From Glebionis coronaria (Eukaryota; Streptophyta; Magnoliopsida; Asterales; Asteraceae): a DNA stretch of 64,000 nucleotides. The stretch covers positions 199,182,125-199,246,124 of the forward strand of contig CM046875.1 of the NCBI GenBank assembly GCA_025667525.1. Reading direction: 5' to 3'. Made by a program: the position numbers and the translations under genes. The notes beneath the pieces are model-generated. The model ran no database searches, was not told the DNA's origin, and worked only from the letters and a program-made list of their open reading frames with translations. Shown piece by piece: positions 20,904 through 32,000 of the stretch (positions within the stretch are counted from its first letter, which is position 1; the number at the start of each line of letters is the position of its first letter).

Positions 20904-23108
20904 TTAACCATGAATCCCCTGAGACACTTGTTTCTCTGATATCTTCTTCTTCAGCAACCAAACTCTGAGAGTGTCCTTAGTTGAACGATATACAATGATT
21001 GGACCGCTTCGTTCTTTTGGAACATCAACTTTGGTACATGCATTCTCATTAGGAGTTTGTATACTTTGACATGGGTTAGCGATATATATCTTAGAAGCAT
21101 GTGGGGGTTCACAGTTGGCTTTACTTATGTCAGAGGTTACCTGAGTAGATGATTCACTTATCTTAGCTGGCAAACATTTTCTTTTATAGAAAACCTTAAG
21201 TTTAGGCTTAAGTGATGTATCATCCTTTGCAATTTCCTCCCTAGTAGTCTTAGTAGAATCAGAGACAATCCTAGTTAAAGGGCACTCGTTTCCTACAAGA
21301 GTGAAAGTTCTACCAGTGGGGCGCCACATTTTGCCAATGGGTTTGATTTTAGCGACCCAATGGGATTTAAGTCTAGCACGGGAGTTCACCTCATTAAGTA
21401 GTTTCTTGGTACAAGAATCATGATTTGCCGTAAAGACACATTTTCTACATGTTTTACAAGTAGCATATTTAATGTCCGAGTAAGATCTAGGATCCCTAGA
21501 TGATTGATTGATGCTCCTAGGATTGGACATGCTACGGTTAGCAGTGTTGGGTAAACTAGAAGGTATCTTACTAGGTTTGAAATTCCTATCTCTTACTTGT
21601 GTCTTTTGAATAGCTTCCCTGTGACCAAAATCATGGCGCACATCATTTGAACTAGTTCTAGACGTGTTCTTTGAACTATTCTTAGAGAAACTAGAGGCAA
21701 TCATGTGATTAGGTCTAGCTAAGGCTGATTTAGTCATATTAGGCCTAGTTGGTGGAGTGACAGTTCTAGAAATATGAACCGTATCAACTTGGGAGGCAAA
21801 CCGCGGTCTCGAGGATTGTGATCGCTCGGATCTAAATGCAGTAGGTTGTCTGACAGTCGGTTGTCTGACGAACTGATTTGTAGGCGGTTTTCCCAAGATT
21901 GATGGTTTTTCAAGCTTAGTGTCCACACTAGGTCCTCTAGTTTTCCTTAACTCGTTTTTCAACGCAGCTATAGCAAAAACCTTTTCCTGTACTTGAGCTT
22001 TTAAGGTCTCATTCTCTTTGAGCAATTCATCTTGGGATGCCAACTTAGATTCAAGCAACTTAATTTGTTTCAAAAGATTATCCTTTTCAGCTTTAGAATC
22101 TAAAACTTTTTGATCCAATTTTCTTTCAAGAAAAACGTTTGACTTTTCAAGTTTTTCAAAGTATGTTTCAAATTTGTCCGTTTTCTTAGAAAATTCAAGT
22201 TTGGCATCCTCAAGATCTTTTGATTGTTGAGCTACAATCGTTTCGAGCTCTCTAATCTTGGAATCAGAAGCAGTCAGTGAAGCAGTTATAAGACAATTAT
22301 CATGATGTTTAGCATTTTGAACACCTTCTCCCCCATTATGACTCACATCGGATGAATCAGAAGTGGTATTTCTATCACTCTTTTCCATCCCATGTTTGTC
22401 ATAATTAGGTTCAAAATGCTCAATATGCGGCATTGCATCAGCATATACATCATAAACAACATTACATTGTACCATGTTTGCAGGCTCTTCGTCATAAACG
22501 GGTAAGGTGTCATCAAGAGAGATCTCGTGAACATTCCCTGACGTGCCACTGGTATCATGTTGTCCTCCTGATTCCGTGCTCTTACCATCGTTATGCTCCA
22601 AGTTGGCAACCGGATGACCAGTTTCCTCTTGCATCGAAGAGTCTTGCACTCCATTATCATACCCTTGCTAAGGTCGAGATCTTTCATAAATCGAAGACGA
22701 GACCGATGTCATGAGTTTCAAAATTGTATCACGGAAAACTCGAAGCTTGGTATGTGTATCTCGAAGAAATGATTGGCAAATCACTGAACTTTCAGGCTTG
22801 ATGATATTGAATTGGAGGAAAGGCGTGAGTTGTGTCACAAGAGCCTTATATGCAAGTGCCGATGCAGAGTGATTAAAGTTTCCATGGTTGAGTTGCTCGG
22901 CGAGGTGGGTCAAAGTGGTAAAGATAGAGTCGATGAATATATGACGATCTTGACCAAAGATTGTCACAAATTCGCTCCCTCCTTGAATCCTCGAAAGAGT
23001 GACAAGATGAGACTGAAGCATTTGAAACGAAGTGATGCCACGTTCTCTAACTTTATTTTGCAAATTATGCGATTCTCCCTCGTTTGATGTCGACTTCAAA
23101 AAATCCAT
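20904..23108 (-). pseudogene. Gag-like coiled-coil protein of E, 735 codons with one TAG
   Basis: One frame runs from the ATG at 23108 to the stop at 20904, broken only by TAG at 22670-22668, after which an open stretch of 581 residues (from its first Met) remains. The first 146 residues look helical but match nothing I know. The second part is acidic at first, then a long coiled coil (about residues 130-235 of the 581), then a basic Ser/Arg/Pro-rich stretch with KPSILGKP and RPRFASQVD, then a Cys/His cluster CKTCRKCVFTANHDSC. This layout resembles the C-terminal part of Copia Gag proteins I recall from Asteraceae. CAG to TAG would explain the stop. Confidence 0.7.
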
Positions 23109-24180
23109 TGAATTCTGTGGTTGTTTTCGTGATATTGCCGTTCGTGAATAAATTTAGAAACAGAAAATTCACGGAATATGACAAGACGAACGAAAGATAC
23201 GTGAGTTTCTTGTCGGCTCAAACGAAGATAAAACAAACCCGATCAAGAAATCGTCAGCAAAATAAACCTTGGCACTTTAGCACGTTGTCACGACACTTTT
23301 GTCACGTCACTTTGTCCCGACTATAACTTAATATCCCAAAAATTTACAAAATAAAAAATTTGAATAAAAATAAAAATAAAAATAAGAATAAAAATAACAA
23401 TTGATTATTAAAATAAAATTAATATCCAAAATAAAATTTCCAAGTTAAAATTAAAAAAATGGAGTAAAATAAAATGAAGAAAAAAAATTTCTGGAAAATC
23501 AACACACTTTCTCACTTGTAACGAAAAACAAAAAAAAACACGTGTAAGGAAAGAGTGATTGGTGGCAGTTTTCTTGTTACCTCTGCCTATCTTAACCTAT
23601 ACATCATAAAACACTCTCTCAAACTTTACCTCCGTCCTTTATATCCTCCTCCTTCAACAAAGTCTCAAGATCTCTCTCTCTCCTCACTCAAAAACTCCTC
23701 CGTCTGCTTTCCTTCACTATTAACTCTCTCACTCCCAATCAAACCCACAAACACAAACCTAATCTAACTCTCTCCAAAACACAAACACAAATCACAATCT
23801 TTCCCTTCAATCGAATCAAAGACACCACATATCAAATCATCCAAATCATCATCAGCATCATCAAACGCACCCCATAAACATACGCAAGATTTTTGGCTTC
23901 AAGATCAAATAATTGGTCTCGGGTAGGTTTTTTATGTTGATTTGTTGAGTCTTTCTATCATCTGTAGGGTCTTTCTGTCACACAAATCGAAACAAGAGTA
24001 GATTATAACAAATTTGTTATAAATCTTTTCTTCTTTTTCGAATATTAATCTTGGGTATACCCAACAACAGATCAATGATGATTAATTTTTCGTGAGTCTT
24101 GATCTTTAAATGATCTAGGCATGCATGTTGAATCACAAAAAATGAATCTGAGATTAATTACAATCGAGTCTATTGGTTAA
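23109..24180 (-). other. Leader of E, inner part, resembling a host promoter and 5' UTR in antisense
   Basis: Read on the plus strand, 23530-23945 looks like a plant promoter and leader: CACGTG near 23539, a TATA-like tttatatcc near 23638, long CT-rich runs (23660-23760), and a donor-like gggtag|gttttt near 23925 followed by T-rich sequence. It runs opposite to E. No coding part of a host gene is visible, so capture is only a hypothesis. The stretch 23330-23480 is A-rich with no features. Confidence 0.35.
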
Positions 24181-24740
24181 GGTTGTGTTGGTCGAGAGGA
24201 AGAGTGTGAGTGAAGTTTGTATGTGTCGAGTGGAGTGGGTAAACTAGGTCTTTGTGTTTATTAAAGGGGGAGAAGAGGGAGTTTTCGAGGGGGTGAGGGT
24301 GTTGTGTCGTGAGAGGATTGAGTGAGTCGAGAGTCAGTGAGGTAGTTCGAGGGTTTCAGTGGTGTTTGGCTTTCGAGGGTTTGAGGGTTTGGGTTGGGTG
24401 TGAGTGCGAGAGGTGTGGTGTGAGGTGTTGTGAGTTCGAGAGTAGAGGTTGAGGGTTTGAGGGTGTGAGGGTGTCAAAAGAGGGTGTGAGTTTTAAACGA
24501 AGTTGGTTGTTGTTTTGTTGGAGAGAATGAGAGGGAGTCTGTCGAGGGTGTGAGTTCGAGAGTTGTATAGTGAGGCTGGTGTGAGAGTCGAGATTGGTTT
24601 GGAGTCGAAGGTGGGTGGGTGATGTTTGTTTTAGACGAGAGTGTGAGGGATGTGAGGTTGTTTGGGTCGATGTGGTGTCGAGGGATTGAGGTGAGGGTCG
24701 AGGGTCTGTTGTAAGTGGTGTTTGACAGTTTTTGGATTGT
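24181..24740 (-). repeat. G-rich, C-poor plus-strand tract in leader of E
   Basis: About 560 bp of gagggtttgagggt-like and gtgtgagtg-like text give strong strand asymmetry, so the sense RNA would be rich in C and A. Runs such as gggtttgagggtttggg have the spacing of possible G-quadruplexes on the plus strand. Confidence 0.6.
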
Positions 24741-24814
24741 TTTTCGAGAGTGTCTAAAAATTGAGTGGTGTGATTGAGTCGAGTCCTTGTTGGCCGTTAT
24801 GTTTGAATCAAAGA

Positions 24815-25040
24815 TGCTTCGTTCGGAACTTCGTTCGTCCGGAACTTCGTTCGTCCGGAACTTCGTTCGTCCGGAACTTTCGTTCGTCCGGAACTTTCGT
24901 TCGTCCAGAACTTTCGTTCGTCCGGAACTTTCGTTCGTCCGGAACTTTCGTTCGTCCGGAACTTTCGTTGGTCCGGAACTTTCGTTCGGAAGATTTCTTG
25001 ATTCTGAACTTTCTTTGATCCAGAACTTGTGGTTCGGAAT
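24815..25040 (-). repeat. TTCCGGACGAACGA motif array in leader of E
   Basis: About 13 copies of cgttcgtccggaacttt on the plus strand (sense AAGTTCCGGACGAACG) lie at 17-19 bp steps, the first copies one or two bases shorter. The last copies are degenerate. The array is about 530-760 bp past the LTR end in sense. Two apparent open frames here merely translate the repeat. Confidence 0.85.
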
Positions 25041-25553
25041 AATCAGATGAATTTGTGTGTTGATAAAAGACTGAAAGACAGAAAGATGATGAATGACAGA
25101 AAACCGCGATACTTTCGACAGTTGACCAAAAAAGAAAAAACAGAGAACAGATAGAAGATTGAGAAAAACTGATTATATAAAAAAATTTATAAAAACTGAT
25201 TATAAAAAAAAATAAAAAGGTTATATAAAACTGATAAACGAAAACCCAGATATGATAAAAAAGGGTATATAAAAAAAAATTATAAAAAAATTATATAAAA
25301 AAATGATTATAAAAAACTGATAAAAGAAAAACTAATAATAAAAAATTAAAATGGAAACTGATTATAAAAAATTGATTTTTGAATAAAAATTTGTGATTTT
25401 TATATAAAATAAGTAAATCAAAGATTTAATTATGATTTAAAACATAAAAAAACAAACTTTATATAAAAAATACAAACTTTTTAATATTTAAGCGTGATTA
25501 AATCAAAACCCATCAAAATCAAACAAAAGAAAAACAAGAATAAGCCAATCTAA
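25041..25553 (-). other. AT-rich leader of E next to the primer site
   Basis: The sequence is mainly runs of A and T with repeated variants of ttataaaaaactgatta. No coding or other signal is seen. Confidence 0.5.
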
Positions 25554-25570
25554 CCTTGCTCTTGATACCA
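25554..25570 (-). promoter_or_regulatory. Primer binding site of E, initiator-Met type with one extra base
   Basis: In sense, TGGTATCAAGAGCAAGG follows the LTR after two bases. It matches TGGTATCAGAGC with one inserted A, a variant common in plant Copia elements. Confidence 0.8.
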
Positions 25571-25572
25571 AT

Positions 25573-25905
25573 TGAAGGTCTACGTGATTATTGGCCTCTT
25601 CTACATGATGGATTGAATTGATAAAGTGGGTAGATTGATTAATAAAATAAGGAAGATGAGAAGGGAGATGAGGGAGTAGAGAGAGAAAGGAGAGAAAAGA
25701 GAAGAGTAGAGAGAGAAAGTAAAGATTGATTAGTGAATGAATGAAAATGACCAACCCCTCCTAACATGCTAGGAGGGGTTATATATAGCCCACCCTACAT
25801 GTGGGCTATATGGACTAAACATTTACTAAGTGGATCACGAGCCCATTACATAATTATCGTTGGAGCGACCGATCCTTCATAAATACGTAAAACGTATTTC
25901 CAACA
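25573..25905 (-). repeat. LTR of E (5' LTR in sense)
   Basis: It is the partner of 16739-17071: same length, two differences. In sense the TATA element (25779-25788) abuts the inverted repeat at 25755-25778. Target duplication aaaag follows at 25906-25910. Confidence 0.92.
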
Positions 25906-26352
25906 AAAAGATTTTGTCCTTTAGCTAACTATTGATTACATCGTCCTACTTTATTTTCAGCCTAAATAACTATCAAAATAAGTCACAATGCATCCTCGTG
26001 ATCATTCATGACAACAATAAAATATAAGAGATACACCTAGGAATAAGGAAGTCTAAGTGAATAATTGGGCCACATGAGTTCGTGTTAGTTTGCTAACTTA
26101 TAATAACAATGATCTCGTTTTTAAGCTTAGTATGGGGAACGTGAAACTTGAGGATGATAAACGTTCATGGCAGCCGAAACCCCAAAGTAAGTTATTAATT
26201 TCTTTACTTGTTTTGTATATATTTCTATCTTTTTATTTTTCTTAATGTTTAGAATTTAATAAAGGCCAAGGTGGGTTATTTATGATGGAAAATGTAAACC
26301 GTGCTTTAAAGTTAATGCATGAGGGCATTGCAATGGTCAAGTGTAGGGGATT
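25906..26352 (+). other. 3' untranslated interior of D, right piece, with polypurine tract
   Basis: It continues the text interrupted at 16738 (ttttaaaag then attttgtccttt). The polypurine tract aagtgtaggggattt ends at 26352 next to the 3' LTR. Confidence 0.8.
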
Positions 26353-27096
26353 TAATAAGTGTGAAAACACTTATCCTTTTACCGCTTATTTTCAATAATA
26401 ACAGGACCAAAACGTGAAATTTATGTCGTAAAAGTCGGAATTATGCGTGGTTTGTGTTTTTATTGTATTTTAGGACCAAAAGATGAAAAAGGAAGAAAAC
26501 ACGGGCTTTCACGGGCTTTTATCGAAGAAAACGAGAAAAGACGAAGTCAAAAGATCAAGAGTGCTTAAAGAACGGAAGTCCAAGGCCTATTCTAAAGCTT
26601 TATCGAAGAAAAAGTCTAAAGACGGAAGTTTAATGAAGTCGAAGAACTCAAGTCTAAATTAAAGAAGAAAATTATTAAGACAAGTTCAAATCCCGAGACG
26701 ACGTCGAGAAAAGACAAAGATTTAAATCGAGTCGAGAAGAAAAGAAAGAAGGAAGCACACCACACATGCACTTCCACTTAGCCTATAAATACCCTCCTAA
26801 TCACATTAGGAGGGTGGTTAGCTAGTTTTATTTTTCTTTGTTTTTAGTTTTCATTTTAGAGAGAGAAAGTGTTTAACTTTCTCTCACTAAAACTTCATCT
26901 TTTCTTTTAAGTTAACTTTCATTAATCTTTGTATTTGAGTTTCCTTGATCAAAAGCAAAAGTTTAAGTTTGTGTTCTTTACTCTCTTTCTACATTTCTTG
27001 ATTTTGATTGATTTTGATCTGAAACATACTTTTTTCGTATTTGAATTTGATGTTTTGGTGTTTCGCAAGTTAATCTTTCTATTCCTACGTAAGCTT

Positions 27097-27310
27097 TTAT
27101 ACGGTATAAGCTATAAGCTTTTGGTGCTTATTGGCTTATTTGTATTTTGGCTTATTTATTTTTAAGCTTTTTAAAGAGTTTGAATTTTTTTTTATGTTCG
27201 GTTTATTAAGTTTCATGTTTAGATTCAAAAGTTTTTGAAAATGTGCTTATTTATATTTTTTTAGAAGTTTGAAAGTGCTTATTTGTTACTGCTTATCTAT
27301 TTGGGCTTAT
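27097..27310 (+). repeat. GCTTATT motif cluster in LTR of D
   Basis: About eight copies of GCTTATT or ATAAGC lie in 210 bp. The same motif fills the LTR of C. The 5' LTR of D is broken at the first motif of this cluster. Confidence 0.6.
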
Positions 27311-27371
27311 TTACTCTTAGGACGCCATTTCCATCTTAGAAGGGTTTTCCCTTGAATACATTCTCTTGGCT

Positions 27372-27690
27372 TCGATCGCATAGATTGCGATCCGTTGTTC
27401 TTCCCTGGTGCGATCAAACACTTAGATCACCAATACGATATGTGGGTGCGATGGCATGTAACAATATTTGATTTCGATCGCATTGATTGCGATCTGGTGT
27501 GTTGCGATCACTTCCTACGATCAAAGGACCACGATGCACTAGTGCGATCGTGGTTGCGATCTGGGAGTACGATCACCCCTACCCATCGTACTGCTGAGTA
27601 CGATCCAATTCCTTTGTTGTGATCGCATTGAGTGCGATCGGTGGATACGATCCATCTATTTGAGTACGATCGCATTACGATCGGACTCAG
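27372..27690 (+). repeat. CGATC motif array in LTR of D
   Basis: Roughly 20 copies of GCGATC or ACGATC, several as palindromic CGATCG, are spaced 8-25 bp apart with unrelated spacers. They lie about 590-900 bp after the TATA box. It parallels the TTCCG arrays of other elements but uses another CG-containing word. Confidence 0.8.
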
Positions 27691-28011
27691 CCTTTTATTT
27701 GCTTTCTTAAGATTTCAAATTTACTCTTTCCCGCCTTTTGTCTTAGTTTATTTTAAACATATTTCCTAGTTTTTAATCATTTACATTTTAATTTCCAAAG
27801 AATTACACGCTTTTATTTGTAGTTTAATTTTTAAAGCTTTCACTTTACACAACGATAATTTTCTTACTTGCTTTTAGTTTTAAAATTTAGATAATAAAAC
27901 AAACACATCCTCTTGTTTTCCAAAAGACAATTGAGTCACACTCTTAGTCGATAGTCAATTCGAAGAGATCGGACAATAAGATTTTATACTTGGTGCAAAA
28001 GCTTTGTATTA

Positions 28012-29006
28012 ATAGCCAAGGCATAACTTATTGAAGCGGGACGCGAAGATTAGTGAAGATCCAAAAAGGCCCTAACAAGGCATGAGGAGCTCTATTTTGT
28101 TGCTAAAGATCCAAGATGATGTGAAGTATCGTTATTCCAAAATCAATATGAAGGATCAAGACACACGACGAAAAGCAATTACTCCCCTAAAGATCATGGA
28201 GAAAGTCTATCCAAAAAGACCCTTACAAGGTATGAGGATAAATATATCCAAGTCCGAAAAGGAGGCGGATCGTTGTATATCAAAGTCCAAAATAAAGATT
28301 AAAGAAAAATGATGAAGTCGTAGTCCAAGTATGAAGAATCTCTCAAAAACTTCAAGTGAAGAAATTCCAAAATATGAAGAGAAGACCATAATTTCAAGAA
28401 CGTCTTCCCAAGATTTGAAGAATGAAGTACATGCCAAATATCGGTCCGAGAAAGGTCTCAAATCGTGAAACGCGTTATGCCAAGATATGAACTTAAGGAG
28501 ATACACGAGAAGCCGCTTTAAAAGATTTTGTCCTTCGGCTAACTATCGATTAAATCATGCTACTTTACTTTCGGACTAATAAATACTCAAATAAGTCAAT
28601 ATGAATCACTTGTGATCCATGACAAATAGTAAAAAATTCTAGAAACCCATTTCCTTTTATAATAACTAGGATTGCGGGGAGAAAAATTATTACACAATTT
28701 GGACGTATGAGTAGTGTTAGCATTGTGACTTGTACCAACAATGATCTCGTTTTTGCACTTAGCATGGAATGTATGACAATCAAGGATGACGAAATTTACT
28801 CTAAGGGACATTTACTTGTTTCTATTCATTGACCCTAAAAGTCACATTCGTGATGAAAATCATACATTTTGTCTTTACACATCTTCGTAGTGTTATTGCA
28901 AGTCTTTTACTTTTTAATGAAGGTTAATAAATTTGAATTTTGGTGATGCTTAGATACTTTATTCTAGCATTGCGTGAGGGCACGACAATGGCTTAGTATA
29001 GGGGAG
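28012..29006 (+). other. 3' untranslated interior of C, right piece, with polypurine tract
   Basis: It starts with the second copy of atagc and continues ccaaggcataacttattgaa. It ends with the tract agtataggggag (28995-29006). Short open frames here are not conserved in the sister elements. Confidence 0.7.
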
Positions 29007-32000
29007 TGATGAGATGGCATTTATACATGATCTCATCGTTCTTTTCGGGCTTTAAATGCATAAAAATGTCATAAGATACCATATATATGCTTGTATTTGT
29101 TTACTTGTGTGTTTTAGGTATGGATATCGTGAAAAAGACAAAAGAACACAAGAAACAAGGAAAAACGGACACGAGAAACGAAGCCGTACAAAGAACCGGG
29201 CCCTAGTTCATGATTATCCAAGATGAACCCTTGAAGACTTGAAGATGTAGAAGATTGATCCTCAATATATGAAGAAATGACACTTAAAACCCTTGTATAT
29301 ATTCATAATTACAAGTTTGGTCCCTTAAGTTTGTCAAAATTACAAAATGGTCCTTCAACTTTGAAGAATTGGCAAGTTTAGTCCCTCAAACTATTCTAAA
29401 TTGTCAATAATGGTCCCTCATGAAGTCAAAGATACAATGAAGATCTTTGAAGATCAAGAATGTCCAAGATCGGTCCCTCAAATAATCTGAATTGGCAAAA
29501 CAAACCCTTGAAATACTTTTGGAAAAGTTTTGTGCCAAAAGTGTGAAATCAGAAAGTTGAATAACAAAGGAAAACGGGTTTTGTGGCTGAAAAACATGAT
29601 TTACCATCTTTCCCAAAACACAAGGACCAAAGTTGGGCATTTGAAACATTTAAACTTGAAAATGCGCCAAACACTTTTACACTCCACAAAAAACGGATCA
29701 AAGGAGTTACTGTTCACTCCATGAACCCAGTTACCACTTCACTTAAAACAAAGGATAAAAGGAAATTACCAAGGCACATGCTTGATTCACATGCCCAGGA
29801 ACTCATTCCACACCCAAAACCCTAATCCCCACTCACCATCTGACCCCACCATTCAACACGTCACCCAATCATATCAAACCTTCACCTCCAAGGCTTGCCA
29901 CGGGGCCAAATAAATAGCCAAGACTCAATGCTTAACCCCAAAGCTAAAATGAACAGCCAGGATGCATTTGGACAGCTCAATATCAAAATTCGTCTAGAAG
30001 ATTCAAGGGCATTTTAGGGACTTCATAGCTAGGGTTTTCTCTTGTAATCTCAGCCCTTGTGGCCTATATAAGGACTCCTCAACTTGTGAGAGAGCCTTGT
30101 TCCAGTTTTACCTTTTAAACATTGTATTTCCTTTTTAAATTTTATAAAAGTTGGTATTTTAAGAAAATTGTAATTCCTTTTTATGTTTTTGAAAGTTGGT
30201 GTTGTTTAAGGGTAATTCTGAGTTCCATTTGATGTTATAAGTGTGCTTAAATCTTGTGGTTTAAGGATGTTTATGTTTGGTAAGGTTTTCAAGTTTGAAA
30301 ATAACTTGAAATCTGTCATCTGTTTTTGATATTTTGCTTGTACTAATCCTTAACCAAAAGCCATAAGCTCTTACAAGCTTGTTTACACCAAGCTTGTGAA
30401 GGGGTTTGAGCCTTTGGTTGGGATGTTTGTTGCTTGTGTTGAAGAAATCAAGTCCTTGAGTTTCTACTTTGAAACATCAACCAAGGCAAATCTCATCTCC
30501 TTTGTTGAAGTACCTTGGTCTTGTTCTAGTTGTTGAACAAGGTCCAAGGAGCATTGCTGATCCTCCTAGGATGTTGTGGAGGATAGGTATAACCTCTTGT
30601 TAAGATTCTTCTAAATAATCACATGTTATGGTCTAATTTATACTTTTCTATGTGATTTGTTGATTTTGTGTTTGTTCTTTGTGTTTTACGGTTGGTATCT
30701 GTTAGTTGTCACCTAGTTGAGCTATTTGATCTATAAAATCAGTAGGTTGTTTGTAGAAATAAGAAGTTTGTTTGAAAAGGGATTATAAAAGGGCTGTTTG
30801 GGATTTCGGGATCATAAGGCCTTGTGTCCTTGTGCCCTTTGTTCTTAGGGTTTGGGAGGTCTAAACAAGTCATATACAATAGTTTTTAGTCACTAGTTAA
30901 GTTTCAAAAGGATTGGAAAAAGGATTTCAAGTTTTGTAAAAATCTGATAAAAAGTGTTTTGGAATTGGTCAAACACATCAGATCTAATAAAAACTTTGTT
31001 TGTTGGATCTAAGATCTGAAATCAGGTTTGGGAAGAGTTTAGGTGATAAGCTATCTGTGCATTATCTGTTTGTTGAATTTGGTGGCTTATTGAAGGTGCT
31101 AGAGCTTATCAAAGTTGGCTGAAGTGGTCATTTGCATCAGCAAAGTGACCACCTCATTTTGGACTTGCATTTATGATTCTAGTGTATGCTTTGTTGTTTT
31201 GTTGCTTGCAACTTGACATTGTGCTGCTTGTGAGTGAATTTTGCTATTTGGTGTGCCTTATTGCTAGCTTATAAGCTAACTGGCTTATTAAGCCCTTTTT
31301 GCCAAAATCAGTCATCATTTGGTCAACTGACCACTTGATTCACAAGGACTCCTCCTTGAGTTCTTCACAAAAGTTGCTTATAACAAGCTTATAAACCATC
31401 CCTGATCATTTGGTGAACTTTGGAACACTTTGACTTTTGGTCAAATAAGCACAATTTGGCTTATTTTTGAGAACTGCTTATTGGTACATGCAACAACTTG
31501 GCTTTTGTAATAGGTGTCATTTTTCTCAGCTTAATAACAAATCTGGAAGGTTACAAGTCATTTGGTTAAGCTTTTGCTAGAAAACTAGCTTATTTGGCTT
31601 TTTCAGCCAGCTTATTGGTTCACACAGCTTATTCTTCTTGGCTTTTTGTGATTTTCTTGATTGATTATTCTTAGTTAAGCTATTTGTGAGGTTTTGCAAT
31701 AAACCAGAGCTTCTGAAACAGCCTAGAACTCTAACCCGACTATTTTGTCTTTTAGTGAAATTGTTCTTGGCTTATTTCTGGCTTATTGAGTGTGCTTTTT
31801 CAAAATTTCTTTTCATAGATCTCTTAGGCATCTCAAAAGAAGGTTGTGTGTTTAAGCAGAGCTTATGACATTGGCTTATTGCTTAATGGGCTTATTGGAC
31901 CAATAAGAATAAGCTGTTGACTATTTAAGCTGTGATAAGCTTAAAATCAGCTTTTGGGCCTTCATACTTTTGTGCTTAGAATTAAATTTTGAGTCACATA

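Larger units (their letters stand above)
16739..25905 (-). mobile_element. Element E: young non-autonomous Copia-like element
   Basis: Two 333-bp LTRs (16739-17071, 25573-25905) differ by two substitutions that I can find. They begin TGTTGGAAATACG in sense and end in CA. The target duplication is aaaag (16734-16738, 25906-25910). In sense order: LTR, primer site, AT-rich leader, TTCCGGACGAACGA array, C-rich leader, a Gag-like coiled-coil ORF with one stop, a seven-unit hairpin array, about 2.8 kb of non-coding DNA, polypurine tract, LTR. No protease, integrase or reverse transcriptase is present. It needs enzymes from a Copia partner not identified here. Confidence 0.88.
13835..28011 (+). mobile_element. 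Element D: internally deleted Athila-type element, split by E
   Basis: The ends are TAATA and TATTA, not TG and CA, yet the target duplication atagc is intact. The 5' LTR is cut after 763 bp; the 3' LTR is 1,659 bp. The junction near 14597 joins the LTR (acgctataagc) straight to the integrase region (catcgtgccgcgtggg), so the rest of the LTR, primer site, gag, protease, reverse transcriptase and most of integrase are gone. Only A-G-C is shared by the parents at the junction. It could not have moved in this state, so the deletion probably followed insertion. Element E is inserted in its 3' region. Confidence 0.85.
26353..28011 (+). repeat. 3' LTR of D
   Basis: Length is 1,659 bp, starting TAATAAGTGTG and ending TTGTATTA. 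TATAAATA at 26784-26791 is followed at once by a perfect 9-bp inverted repeat (26792-26814). Two motif arrays follow: GCTTATT (27097-27310) and CGATC (27372-27690). Confidence 0.88.

Noticed and set aside
24761..25050. Two open frames translating to FVRPEL-type peptide repeats
   Set aside because: They only translate the TTCCGGACGAACG array, and on the antisense strand of E.
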